This document shows, piece by piece, positions 11,775-21,129 of a stretch of DNA of 64,000 bases. Position numbers and translations under genes: made by a program. The notes beneath the pieces were generated by a model that was given only the letters and a program-made list of their open reading frames with translations, made no database searches and was not told the DNA's origin. Origin of the DNA: Dryococelus australis (taxonomy: Eukaryota; Arthropoda; Insecta; Phasmatodea; Phasmatidae); assembly GCA_029891345.1 (NCBI GenBank), contig CM057009.1, positions 89,327,416-89,391,415 on the forward strand. Reading direction: 5' to 3'. Each line of letters starts with the position of its first letter. Position 1 is the stretch's first letter.

Positions 11775-12062
11775 TTAATATTCTTTATTTTTGACAGACA
11801 GAAAATTACAATTTATATATACTTTTGTATCACCAATGTACCAGTCTTGGCCAACTCCACGTAAACCAAATTTATCATTTATAACATTTATTCTTTTTGC
11901 AATTTCTGCTCCAAGGTTGATAGTAGAAACACCTGCTATATGTGGAAAGTTTTTTCTATGGTACAGTTCCCATTTGCTCTTCCAAATTACGAGATTCTTG
12001 TTCTGCAAATAATTCTCTGTCAAACAATGTTTCATCTGGTGTGGGTGGATAGTCTAAATTTT
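11775..12062 (-). pseudogene. Unknown virus-like-element ORF with one frameshift
   Basis: An 86-codon minus-strand frame includes the phrases FPHIAGVSTINLGAEIAKRI and GLRGVGQDWYIGDT, which look like a real folded protein rather than chance sequence. Its natural upstream continuation lies in another frame: YPPTPDETLFDRELFAEQE, about 11985-12055. A frameshift near 11980 therefore separates an acidic Pro-rich N-terminal part from the rest. No family recognised. The terminal stop at 11775 follows a Lys-rich tail. Same strand as the PLA2-like and core-like remnants, so probably the same transcription unit originally. Confidence 0.45.
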
Positions 12063-12297
12063 TTACTGCAACAGAGACTAGTGTTGTTATAAAATTTTTG
12101 TTTTCTTCACTTACTTTTTCTACTTTTTTTTTTTACAATATTTCGTAATTCGTCTATTAATAGTTGCTCTATCTTCTTATTTTTTCATATTCTTTTTCAT
12201 GATGCTTTTTATATTTTTTATGGTTTTCGATGAGTAATTTAACACGAGAAACTGCCTTAGATTCTGCCAATTACATATAAATTTTTTACTTATAAAT

Positions 12298-13649
12298 GAG
12301 TTATAAAAGTTTTGAGAGCTTCGAAACGCAAACTTTTCCTCCAGCAGATTAAAGGGATTTGCGGGAGGGGGGGGGGGGGGGAAATTAAAATGTTTACAAT
12401 AATACAATTGAATTTGATATTCCAATAGGAGATGGCTTTTCTTTCCCAAATGATGATTAATTTTATGAGCAATTTAGTCTATGATAGAGAGATAAGGTTG
12501 GAGATGTAAAATATGTTGAAGAAGACAATATTGTCGTTTGTTCAAACTTTTTTCCTTTCCATTTCACTAGAGTAGAAATCTCAAAACATGGAAATACAAT
12601 GGAAGCTGTTGATAATCCGGGTATAACAGCAATAATGAATGCTTTGTTAAGATCGCCAAGTGAACAAAATTATTTAGAATTTACTGGTGTTGAAAATCTA
12701 TATCGAGATAAATCTGCTTGTAGTGGAAAAATGACAAAAGTGATTAAAATTATTTATTGTCTTAAAACAAATGAAATAATCTATCCTTATATATATATAT
12801 ACATATGTTTGGTTTTATTCGGGATAACTATGAAGTTTATTAAAAGGCGGATATAAAATTACTTTCTTTCGTAATTCATGTGATAACAACAGTTTATTTC
12901 TTTATGAAATTTTGATAAAGATGATAAAGTTACGAAATATTGTCCTGGTCCTGGTAAAATTGTTATTCAAAAATTAAGAATTATGTGGCCTGTTATTGAA
13001 TATGAATCGAACATGGCCATTGCAACTAAAGAAAAAATATATAAAGTACTTAAAGTACCTATTAGTTTTGATTATTGATAATTTTTAGAAAAAGAAGTTC
13101 CTAAAGAAAACAAACGTGTTTACGATCGATATAAAATATCAGTTTAGTAATTTACAATTGGAAATGCATGATTTTGTAATTATAGGCTTTCAATTTAATA
13201 CAAAAAATCGTGCTGAACAGCATAAACACGCTACTATGTTTGATGATTGCAATGTGAGAAACATTTATGTTAAAAATGGTAGAAATGAAATTTTTCCTAA
13301 AGAACACTGGAATATAGACTTTGAAAACCGTGTTTATCTTAAACAATATCTTGCTTATAGTAATTTTGGAAATTCAAAAACCAAACTAGATAGCGACTTT
13401 AGAAATAATGAAATTTATTATAAAACAACTGTAAGTTTTGATGGTGATATTAATTACTATTCATTTTGGGGGCCAAGGCCTTTATATGTTGTTGATTGCT
13501 CACACAGAAAAACAACCATTGTTAAAGAAAAGTTAAATATAAAAATTTGTGTTGAATTTAGTAAAGCTCCTGAAGAAACAGGTAAAATTTGTAATGTTGT
13601 TTTAATTAGTAAACGAAAGAAAAATTGCGGAAGATTTATAAATTTTTAA
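12298..13649 (+). pseudogene. Capsid-like (jelly-roll-type) protein gene, broken
   Basis: A ~1.35-kb plus-strand reading region begins about 12298 (MSYKSFESFE) and is interrupted by stops, a poly-G run (12367-12382) and several frameshifts, one around the TA-rich tract at 12790-12805. Coherent pieces are at 12560-12790 (VEISKHGNTMEAVDNPGI), 12960-13080 and the long open 13116-13649 part. The C-terminal part has successive beta-strand-like blocks, including FVIIGFQFNT, FDDCNVRNIYVKN and PLYVVDCSHR. The layout resembles the C-terminal half of capsid-like proteins encoded by multi-copy dsDNA elements in insects and cnidarians. Family assignment is from pattern memory and needs a profile search. 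Confidence 0.55.
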
Positions 13650-13658
13650 TATTATTAA

Positions 13659-14060
13659 ATGGAGGAATCAACAAATTGTTCCGATAGTTTAAAACGATTT
13701 TTTGAGCTTATATTTGAGTGGTTATGTTTAAAACTTTTGCGGATTTTTGATCAACTAAATTATCATTTTCATAATTCAAAATTAATTTATTTTCCTTTTA
13801 AATAAAACTAAAAATGCCTGTGTTACTTTTCAGTTTCACAAACATTTTAAAGGCAGTAGTGGGTAAAAAAAATTTCTTCCTATAGATTAGACAATGCATC
13901 TGAGGAAGTTAAAAGTATGGTTCGCAAATTTAATTAAAATTTACAAAGCTTACAATAATCAATATTAGATAACATTGACGATAAATATGAACTTCGAGAA
14001 ATTGGTGAAAATCTAGAGCAATTATAATAAGTTTTTAAAAAAATAGTAGAACTTTGAATA
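13659..14060 (+). pseudogene. Small ORF remnants downstream of the capsid-like gene
   Basis: Ten bases after the capsid-like stop, an ATG at 13659 opens a 48-codon frame (MEESTNCSDSLKRFFELIF), aromatic and hydrophobic in its middle, which could be a small membrane protein. Further on, a broken frame near 13885-14025 reads as a charged, helix-like segment (DNASEEVKSM, DDKYELREIGENLEQL) with internal stops. Base composition stays that of the virus-like block until about 14060-14100, where it changes. Functions unknown. Confidence 0.35.
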
Positions 14061-14099
14061 TTAAATAAAAATAATAAGAAAATATTTCTCTTGATTTTT

Positions 14100-14400
14100 G
14101 TTTAATTTGTTTGTTTATTTGCTTTTAATATTAGTTTTCACCTGGCGATGTGCCGAGTCTCGTGCTCTGTTATTCCACCTTAGTTGTCCGATTCCGACAT
14201 AGTTTCCAACTTCCAAGATATGTTCACAAAAATGTCCCGGTGTCTTAGTGTGGACGAGTCTCAAGCTCTCCACCAGACACCAACATGGCACACTTTCGCT
14301 AGGATCGACTTGTGGGGGGAGCACTGACGTAAAACCAGGTCATTTGAATGACAGAGCATGACCTTCACACTTTCGCTAGTTATGATTTTGGTAGTTGTAC
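14100..14400. other. Transition sequence into satellite, unidentified
   Basis: Composition changes abruptly from the AT-rich virus-like block to balanced sequence. A 69-codon minus-strand frame has no known motif. The phrase CACTTTCGCTAG occurs twice (14289 and 14368), which hints at local repeat structure at the edge of the satellite array. Confidence 0.35.
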
Positions 14401-15100
14401 CTTATATGGTTTGGAAATTACAGCAAACGGTGCTTATATGTGCTCTTAGGTCATGCTTGACCTGAGGCAGTGCACTTAGGACATACCTGAACCCTTTATC
14501 CTTTTCGTTGTCGGGTGTGATGCCTACATTATGAGTTTTCTAGTCGTATCTCTTACAGTTCGGAAATTACGATCGAATATGCTTATAAGTGCTCTTAGGT
14601 CAAACTTGAACTCTTGCTCCTTTTTCTTTGTCGGGGACGATGCCAATGGTATGAATTTGCTAGTTTTATCTCTAACAGTTCAGAAATTACAACCACCTAT
14701 TCTTATAAATATACATATGTTATACTTGGCCCTGCGACCCTTCTTGTCGTTGTGGGTGATGCCTGTGTTATGAATTTGACAACTATAAATTAAGCGTTTC
14801 GGAAACTACAAAAAATTATGCATATAACTAGACATAGGGTATACTTGACCCTGCCACCCTTGTCGTCGTTGGAGGTGATGACTATATTCTGAATTTGGCA
14901 GTTATATCTTTAACAGTTCGAAAATTATGTCCAACTATGCTTATAAGTAGACATACGTCATACATTACCCTTAGGTCCTTTTTGTTGCCATGGATAATGT
15001 CTATGATATGATTTTGGCCACTATACCTCTAACGGTTTGGAAACTACACCCAACTATTCTTATAAGTAGACATAGGTCATACTTCGATATGCATTCCTTT
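14400..15100 (-). repeat. ~120-bp satellite, six units (reverse orientation)
   Basis: Six units recur at about 14413, 14560, 14683, 14800, 14917 and 15038, each containing a variant of TTCGGAAATTACAACCAACT followed by ATGCTTATAAGTAGACATA and a TTTGTCGTTG..GGTGATGCC segment. Read on the opposite strand these are the same units as the 14-unit array at 34.27-35.89 kb, so the family is present at two sites in opposite orientation. Short open frames across it are repeat translations. Confidence 0.9.
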
Positions 15101-16498
15101 TTGTCTTCGGGGGTTATGCCAGAGCATAAGACTCAGCACTTGCCGGGATGCTAGGTGAAAGGGTCCCTGGGATAGACGTTGGAGGGGGCTATGAACTCGA
15201 ACATTCTTCAGGTAAGATAGATATTGCTGGCATTGGCATGACAGAGCGGGACTGGCTGGGTGACAGCACACCTCCAAACCCCACATCCAAGGAGTCAACA
15301 CCACATTTTACGGTCATCGGTGGAATGCAAGAGCATGAAATCGGGGCACCAAGATGCCCACCGGTAATGTTTTCTCAATCGGGCGGATTATTTCTCACTT
15401 TACGTCCAACCCAGCCAGATTGTGCGAATTCCAGCTGATTGTGCATGGGAGCAATTTCGGTGTTTGAAATTCAACCTCATTGTGCAAATACTGGCAATTT
15501 ACATAGTCTTGGTCATGTAGAGCTTGTGTATAATGCATAAATGTCAGTAAAGTTTGTTTGACCGAAATCGGTTCAGTCAGGCGGCTGAGCAAATTCACAC
15601 TGACGGTAACAGTGACGTACCAACAAGTCTTTGATAGAGAATGATACTATGGCGGTTCATCAATGCTTCCCGCAGAGTGGGATTCGCCAGGCAACTAGAC
15701 ATTTTTGAAAAACCCAAATATATTTACCTTGTATCGAACCTGGATTCCCACGTTAAAAAACAACCAGATATGTATGTCATAATTAAATGATACAGCATAA
15801 TTGAAAAGTCAGGAAACCAAGGATATTTTACTTTCTTTAGGTGCAGGTGTATATTGACCGATGATGGCGCTTGCGAAGGATAAGCGTATATTGACATCGC
15901 TTTGCTCGCCGGAACATGGAGTTACTGAGAAATTGGGAACAAATTTAAACGCAAGCAAACCCCCCCCCCCTCGCAAAATGCAGAGAAACAGCTCTTTTGT
16001 TGACAAAAGACGAGATGGGCGACTGCGGACAGCGACCGATGATGTTAATTCCACAATAATTTTTGCAGTGGTCACCAATACCCCACACAGAAACACTCTC
16101 CCGACGTCAGGTGAACTCGGGGCAAGCCAAAGTGGCACTTGTTCAAATTCCAACTGCAACAACATTTCAACGAGGATGATCCTGAGAGACGTTCAGAATT
16201 CTGTGAATGGACTCTTCAGCAATTGGCGACGGATGCAACATTCTCATCGATTATCATATAAATTATAATTATTTTCAAACGACTAGTGGCAGTTTTTTTT
16301 AGACATAGCGACATAGCGACTGATGCGTAATTCGTCGGGATGAACACGAAGTTAAACTCATGCCTTATTCGGGACTCGAGCACAGAATCCCTCTCACCGT
16401 AAGCCGGCATGTAGTTAAATGTGCTACGGAGGTCAGTATCCCGTTACATATTGCCCAACGAAACAAGGCAGTAAGCTAAATGAAATCGTGAAAGAATG
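15101..16498. other. Unidentified balanced-composition sequence
   Basis: The open frames at 15148-15438 (+), 15077-15304 (-), 15809-16165 (-) and 15861-16268 (+) overlap in opposite directions. None contains a motif I recognise, and no splice-site pair brackets them convincingly. A poly-C run lies at about 15959-15970. This may be older transposon sequence; no terminal repeats were found. Confidence 0.4.
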
Positions 16499-16755
16499 AA
16501 AGTGCAGTGAAGAGATTTGGGTGGCTCTTAACAGCGTGGTCTTGAGAGCCGATGAGGGTGATTGAGGTGAGTATGGAGCGGCACCGGAATGAAAGGGAGG
16601 AGGAAACGGGAGATCCCCGAGAAAACCCGCCGACCAACGTCATCGTCCGTCACGATTACCACATCTGAAAATCAATCCGGTAACCCGGTTGGGGATTGAA
16701 CCCGGATCGTCTTGGTGGTAGGCGAGCAGGCTAACCGCTCAGCTACCGTTGCCCC
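16499..16755 (-). mobile_element. tRNA-derived SINE, copy 3 (family S), with TSD
   Basis: The tRNA-like head is at the right end on the minus strand, with a good A-box region (TAGCTGAGCGGTTAGCCTGC) and B box GGTTCAATCCC. The family body follows (GGTTTTCTCGGGGATCTCCC, CACCCTCATCGGCTCTC). A 10-bp target-site duplication flanks it: TGAAAGAATG at 16489-16498 and TGAAAGAGTG at 16756-16765, with one mismatch. The TSD and better-kept boxes make this the youngest-looking of the three copies. Confidence 0.92.
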
Positions 16756-16765
16756 TGAAAGAGTG

Positions 16766-19426
16766 GAGATCAATATTTAAGTTAAATGATCCCCATAACC
16801 TTACTTATGTTCAAATCCAATTATTTACATTGTTTCACTACGAACACATGCTATTTTTAATAAAGATATATTTTTCTTATATCTGTAACGTTTGTATACG
16901 AATAACAGTACTAATTTACCGAACGTCGGAAATATTAAGTGGACAAAAAAATATGTCTAAAAATAAGGTATATTATTTCGGAGTAAAGACTAGTAGTGTT
17001 TTAACTATAAAATATTGTAAACAATGTTCAAACGAAATGCCAGATAAACTAACGGGTGAATGATTTTCAATTCGCATTGTTTTTGGTGGTGAGTTATTTA
17101 CTATTTACTTGGTTATTTGTATCGAGAACTCGTGTGTTTGTAAATGGATTGTTCTCCGTAAGGGTTGGACAAATAACTGGTAAGAAAGCGTTGACGTTAT
17201 GAGAGTCTTGAGTTGTAATAAAGCAATTCTTATCTTTCCTGTTCTCTTTTTCTTTCAAGTCTCTCTTCTCGTCTCGCTGCTAAGCTGCGAGATACAAAGA
17301 CTGTAAATCACTTGAAAGAGCACAGATGAAACATAGTGGCAATATATATCCCGGGAAGGTGCGGGCGGGAAAACCAAGAGAGGGGCCGGGAAGAAACGAT
17401 AAGCAGCAGAATGTCAGTAGAAAGGGAAGTGTAGGGTTCGCGCGGAGGTAGAACTGACCCAACGATAATATATTTTAGTTATTTATGAGATGTATCTGTC
17501 ATCACATGTTTTCTGCACTTCTCTGTTTTCCCATTTTTTATTTGATCAGTTATAAAGAAAATTGTTTTCATACTCTAACTGTACATGAAAAATAACTATG
17601 TTAATTTTTACCGTAGCAGTGCCTTTATTATCATACATTTCTTTTGTGGCAAGAAATAATTTAGAGTAGCCGTGTGAATACTATGAAAACACGTAAATAG
17701 TCACTCTAATAACCAATTTTGTTTAGACGATCTTTCTCCTGGAAATTAAAATAACCATGTATCTGTAGTGTTAAATTAACCTTGTTAATTGTGCTCTTAT
17801 ACGCCACGTATTACCATTATTTATACAATTAAGGAAGAAGTAGATTGTATTTACATGAATGTATAGTTAGTACATACACTGAATATTAAATGAATCTGTA
17901 TCAACATCAATATGCATTTTACATACTCACCATTGGTAACAACTTAAAAATAATATTTTTTGAATATAATTATTTTTAATTATGTTTAGTTTCACGCCAA
18001 CATAAATAAATATATATCTAAAATATCAAATTTAGCGCATATATATATATATACACAAACAAAACGAACAGACTACAGTACCAGTTGAGTTCCACAGCAC
18101 ATCAGAAGACTTTCGAAAAAAGTATATGTCCAACCCAGCAACCCGAAAGTGTATTTTGTAATTATAGACCATGCGATATCATGCATGAACCCACACGACA
18201 CCGCTGATGTACGGTATTGTAAAAAAGTCAGTATGATGTCGGGTCATACCGGACAGTTCACATGTTGTACAATGATCCGCGCAGATAGTGTACGCTTTAA
18301 ATGGGTTTTCACAAATGAGCGACATATCGCGTCGCATCGCGCCGCGATGAGCGTCAAGCCAATCAGAGCTTTGAGGCTGGATATGGGAGTCTAGCACCTT
18401 GTACGAGCGACGGACATTTGTTTTGGCTCTTTTGCCCGGCGACTGGGAATAAGAAGAACATTTTATGCACTTCTTACTTAATAAATTGGCGAGAAGCTGA
18501 GGTAAATAAAAAATACAATTATACATAATACACTGTTTGTAATTATACAAATAGGAGTCCAGATTTATATAGTTTAGACCCATTCTGAGGAGTATATATT
18601 AGGTATTAAGTATTCCGATGCTTGACGAGTCCTTCACATTCAAAATGACCATACAGAAATGTTATATTATTTATTTTCAGAATGAAAATATTGTAGCACT
18701 AAAAAATAACATATTTTAGTTACTAATGCTCTTGCACCATTCGAGTTCATAACCGTGATCAAGGTTCATAGTGTGTTTGAACTAAGATCGGGGCATATGA
18801 AGTGTTACACCAACGCATTTTACGCCTTGAACCAATTTAGTTTTTTTCGTTGTACGTGAACCGCCAAACCCCATGGTTCAAAGCAAATGATCTTAGTTCA
18901 AGTTGTTGTTTGTCTATGGTCTGTAATATATATGAGGCTATGATCACGATAATGTTTACGTCAATGTCATCAATAAAGATTTTTTTGTAAAGAAGGCTCT
19001 TAATTTTGCTTAGTTTGTATTTTATTATGAAGGCAACAGAATTAGCAGATGCATTGTCGAGTTCGGTTTAACATACAAATGTTTTAACGCCTATCGTGTG
19101 TGTTACTTATGAAGTTACTTTACAGCTAATTATTTGTATCTCGAAGAAGTACCTAGCTCAAGACAGTATATGAGACAGCATCTTTTCCAGGACCTATATG
19201 ATGAGAAATAAGATGAGATTCCGTCTACAGACTACTTTGGAACTGCTGCATAAATTCGAAATAAACTTAAGTTTTGGTAGCAACAGGAATAGGCCTGCTT
19301 CTTCCCTCAATCGATTATTGTTGACACTTGGGTTTTATGCACTGGGTCGTTTTTGATTGTGTGTAGCGATCTAATGTGTATACACGAGTACACAGCCTGT
19401 AGAATAGTACACAGGGTAACACACCA
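16766..19426. other. 2.7 kb without recognisable gene
   Basis: Mostly AT-rich. 17280-17460 and 18150-18460 are GC-richer, with CpG-bearing phrases such as CGCGTCGCATCGCGCCGCG at 18329. These give overlapping open frames of 60-134 codons on both strands but no motif. At 18769-18900, GAACTAAGATC and its complement GATCTTAGTTC bracket ~105 bp, a possible short inverted-repeat element. A TA microsatellite of about 14 bp lies near 18040. Confidence 0.4.
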
Positions 19427-20232
19427 GGGGCCTATTCCATAAAAGTTACAATTCGACAGGTGACAGGGAAACGTCAGACAGCTTTACAATCCGATAAATG
19501 TGTGTTTCATAAAAGTTGACAAGTTTACAAATTTGTCATGAAAAATTTGTAGAATTGTATGATAATTTGACAAACATTTGTTTCACAACAGTTTTGAGCT
19601 GACAGGTAAAAATCCGACGAATTTGTCAAATATAACACTACAGAATGTTTCATGAAACAGATAAGTATAATCACTCGTTGACATATCTACATATTTGTAT
19701 AATTGTCACTGCAGAAGTGACAGGCGAGCTTTCCTATGTAACCAGTAATTTGTAATGTTTATATAACACGGTAGTGAAATTGTGTTTCAATATTGTGTGA
19801 ATTCAAACATTGCTTGCCAAATAGTCAACCTTTTCCTCTCGGATCAGGTTTAATATAGTAATCTTATGCACATTACTCAACATTCTGCTGCTAGAGTGAA
19901 CAAAGTTATGTGGGTGGAATTATTATTTGTCACTAAATAATTTGCGGTGGGAACCGACTGTTCATGAATTGCATATAAGGCTGCAATTGATTATAGTAAG
20001 CCCACTTCAGAGCTATCTAGCGTGTAATAAATTAAACTTACGGTTTGACATATAAGGGTCACGTTTATGAAACAGTTACTTAAAGGCTGAAAATTTACAC
20101 TTTTTTGCCGGTAAAATAAGGGAAACTTGTATTATTTATGATACATAACATTGATATATTGACAAATTTTTCATATCTAACATAATTGTCGTAAATGTCA
20201 CACATGTCACGTTTTATGAAATAGGACCCAGG
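19427..20232. mobile_element. Non-autonomous TIR element (~0.8 kb)
   Basis: The left end, AGGGGCCTATTCCATAAAAG, is matched in inverted orientation at the right end (CGTTTTATGAAATAGGACCC, about 20211-20230), giving TIRs of about 20-25 bp. The interior has no ORF and is full of the motif ACAAATTTGTC and variants, another small palindrome. GGG(G/T)CCTATTYCATAAA-type ends occur on many insect MITEs. No target-site duplication could be read with confidence. It lies immediately left of PIF/Harbinger gene remnants and could be a deletion derivative of such an element, or simply have inserted into it. Confidence 0.75.
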
Positions 20233-20302
20233 TTGCACTTTTGGCTAATGGTGGTTTTAAAATGCAAGGCCAGTAGACGAGAACAGCGTACTATCGTGCA
20301 AA

Positions 20303-20365
20303 ACGTTTATGAGGTTGTAGGCTATCCTGGTGTCATTGGTACGACTGTGCACATGCGTTATCGTA
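20303..20365 (+). pseudogene. PIF/Harbinger DDE transposase fragment
   Basis: The plus-strand frame gives NVYEVVGYPGVIGTTVHM. This is the block just before and at the first catalytic Asp of HARBI1-like transposases (a GFP.V.G.IDGTH-type motif). Here the Asp is lost and replaced by Thr-Val. Only about 20 codons remain recognisable. The Myb-like remnant on the opposite strand starts within this stretch, so two PIF/Harbinger proteins survive as divergent, abutting fragments. The fragment is short; the call relies on its neighbour for support. Confidence 0.5.
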
Positions 20366-20569
20366 ACACGTCTTTAACTGATTTGTAGTTTTGTGAACGA
20401 TGTTCTGCCAATCGAAATCAGCAGCAATTGTTTGCCACACAAATTCTTTGTCTTTCAAATACACAGCATCAGTCTTTCTGCTCTCAATTATGCTCATACT
20501 TTCTTCTACTAAATCTATCAACAATTCTTTCTCATATTCTGTCGTGTTCAGTACACGCGAATTACCCAT
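20333..20569 (-). CDS. Myb/SANT-like (zeste-type) DNA-binding domain fragment
   Basis: From an internal ATG at 20569, 78 codons read MGNSRVLNTTEYEKELLIDL and continue through an invariant-looking KTDAV..LK..E.VWQTIAADF block to TTNQLKTCYDN. This is the pattern of the Myb_DNA-bind_5/zeste-like domain (helix 1 with E+ELL.DLVE, helix 2 with W..IA..F, helix 3 with QLK..Y.N). The frame is open upstream to 20713, but the domain start supports the internal ATG. Such domains accompany PIF/Harbinger transposases and also occur in host regulators. It stops right after helix 3, so the protein is truncated. Confidence 0.7.
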   Translation of the reverse strand: MGNSRVLNTTEYEKELLIDLVEESMSIIESRKTDAVYLKDKEFVWQTIAADFDWQNIVHKTTNQLKTCYDNACAQSYQ

Positions 20570-20719
20570 TATAGAAAAAAGAATGTTACAACTGCGAACG
20601 TCAAGAACTATGTTTAATGTTAATTCTAACCATTCTAATCCATCAATTATACAAAGCCGAGAAACAATTATGTTTATATTTTCACTCAAATCTAGGTAAA
20701 TAACTACAACCATAGAACA

Positions 20720-21129
20720 CAGATACTTATATAAGGCAAAGTTTCAGCACTTTATCTGACCCGTGTTACTACTAGCGCTCGGTGAGAGCACTATGGAACT
20801 ACAAGCCGCACAGGCGGAAAGTTTGAATTTATACTACCAACTTACACTCAAATTTATGTTGAAATTTAAATTTATGTAAATGCATGCTGTATTCAGTGCA
20901 AAATCACCGTGTGTATACATGATGAAGACACTATTGAAATGTGTTGGGAATATATTTTAATGGTATAACACTTGTAACTAAAGAAAATATTTACACAAAT
21001 TAAATTTATTTTCAAAATACATGTTGTAACATATACCCTGGGGAATCAACTCAGTGGGACATATTGGGTCATTATGTACTTAATGGGAGACATGTTGTTT
21101 TGGTTTGGTGAGTTTTGTATTTCCAGGTT
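20720..21129. other. AT-rich spacer
   Basis: No gene seen between the Myb-like remnant and the inverted-repeat element. Repeated AAATTTATGT phrases near 20825-20880 are low-complexity. Confidence 0.4.

Larger units (their letters stand above)
9303..14060. mobile_element. Decayed dsDNA-virus-like element (Polinton/adintovirus-like, inferred)
   Basis: This ~4.75-kb segment is markedly more AT-rich and coding-like than its flanks. It contains remnants of several genes: a capsid-like gene on the plus strand (12.3-13.65 kb), and on the minus strand a phospholipase-A2-like domain (11.0-11.22 kb), a small core-like protein (10.5-10.7 kb) and three unknown ORFs (9.30-9.63, 9.80-10.09, 11.78-12.06 kb). 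All the larger genes are broken by stops or frameshifts. PLA2-like domains and small hydrophobic/basic core proteins beside jelly-roll-type capsid genes are known from endogenous dsDNA elements of arthropods. I found no polymerase, integrase, packaging ATPase or protease, and no terminal repeats, so this is a fragment and its class is inferred. Confidence 0.6.

Noticed and set aside
15861-16268. 135-codon plus-strand frame as a gene
   Set aside because: It overlaps an open frame of similar length on the other strand, runs through a poly-C tract and has no recognisable motif or splice context.
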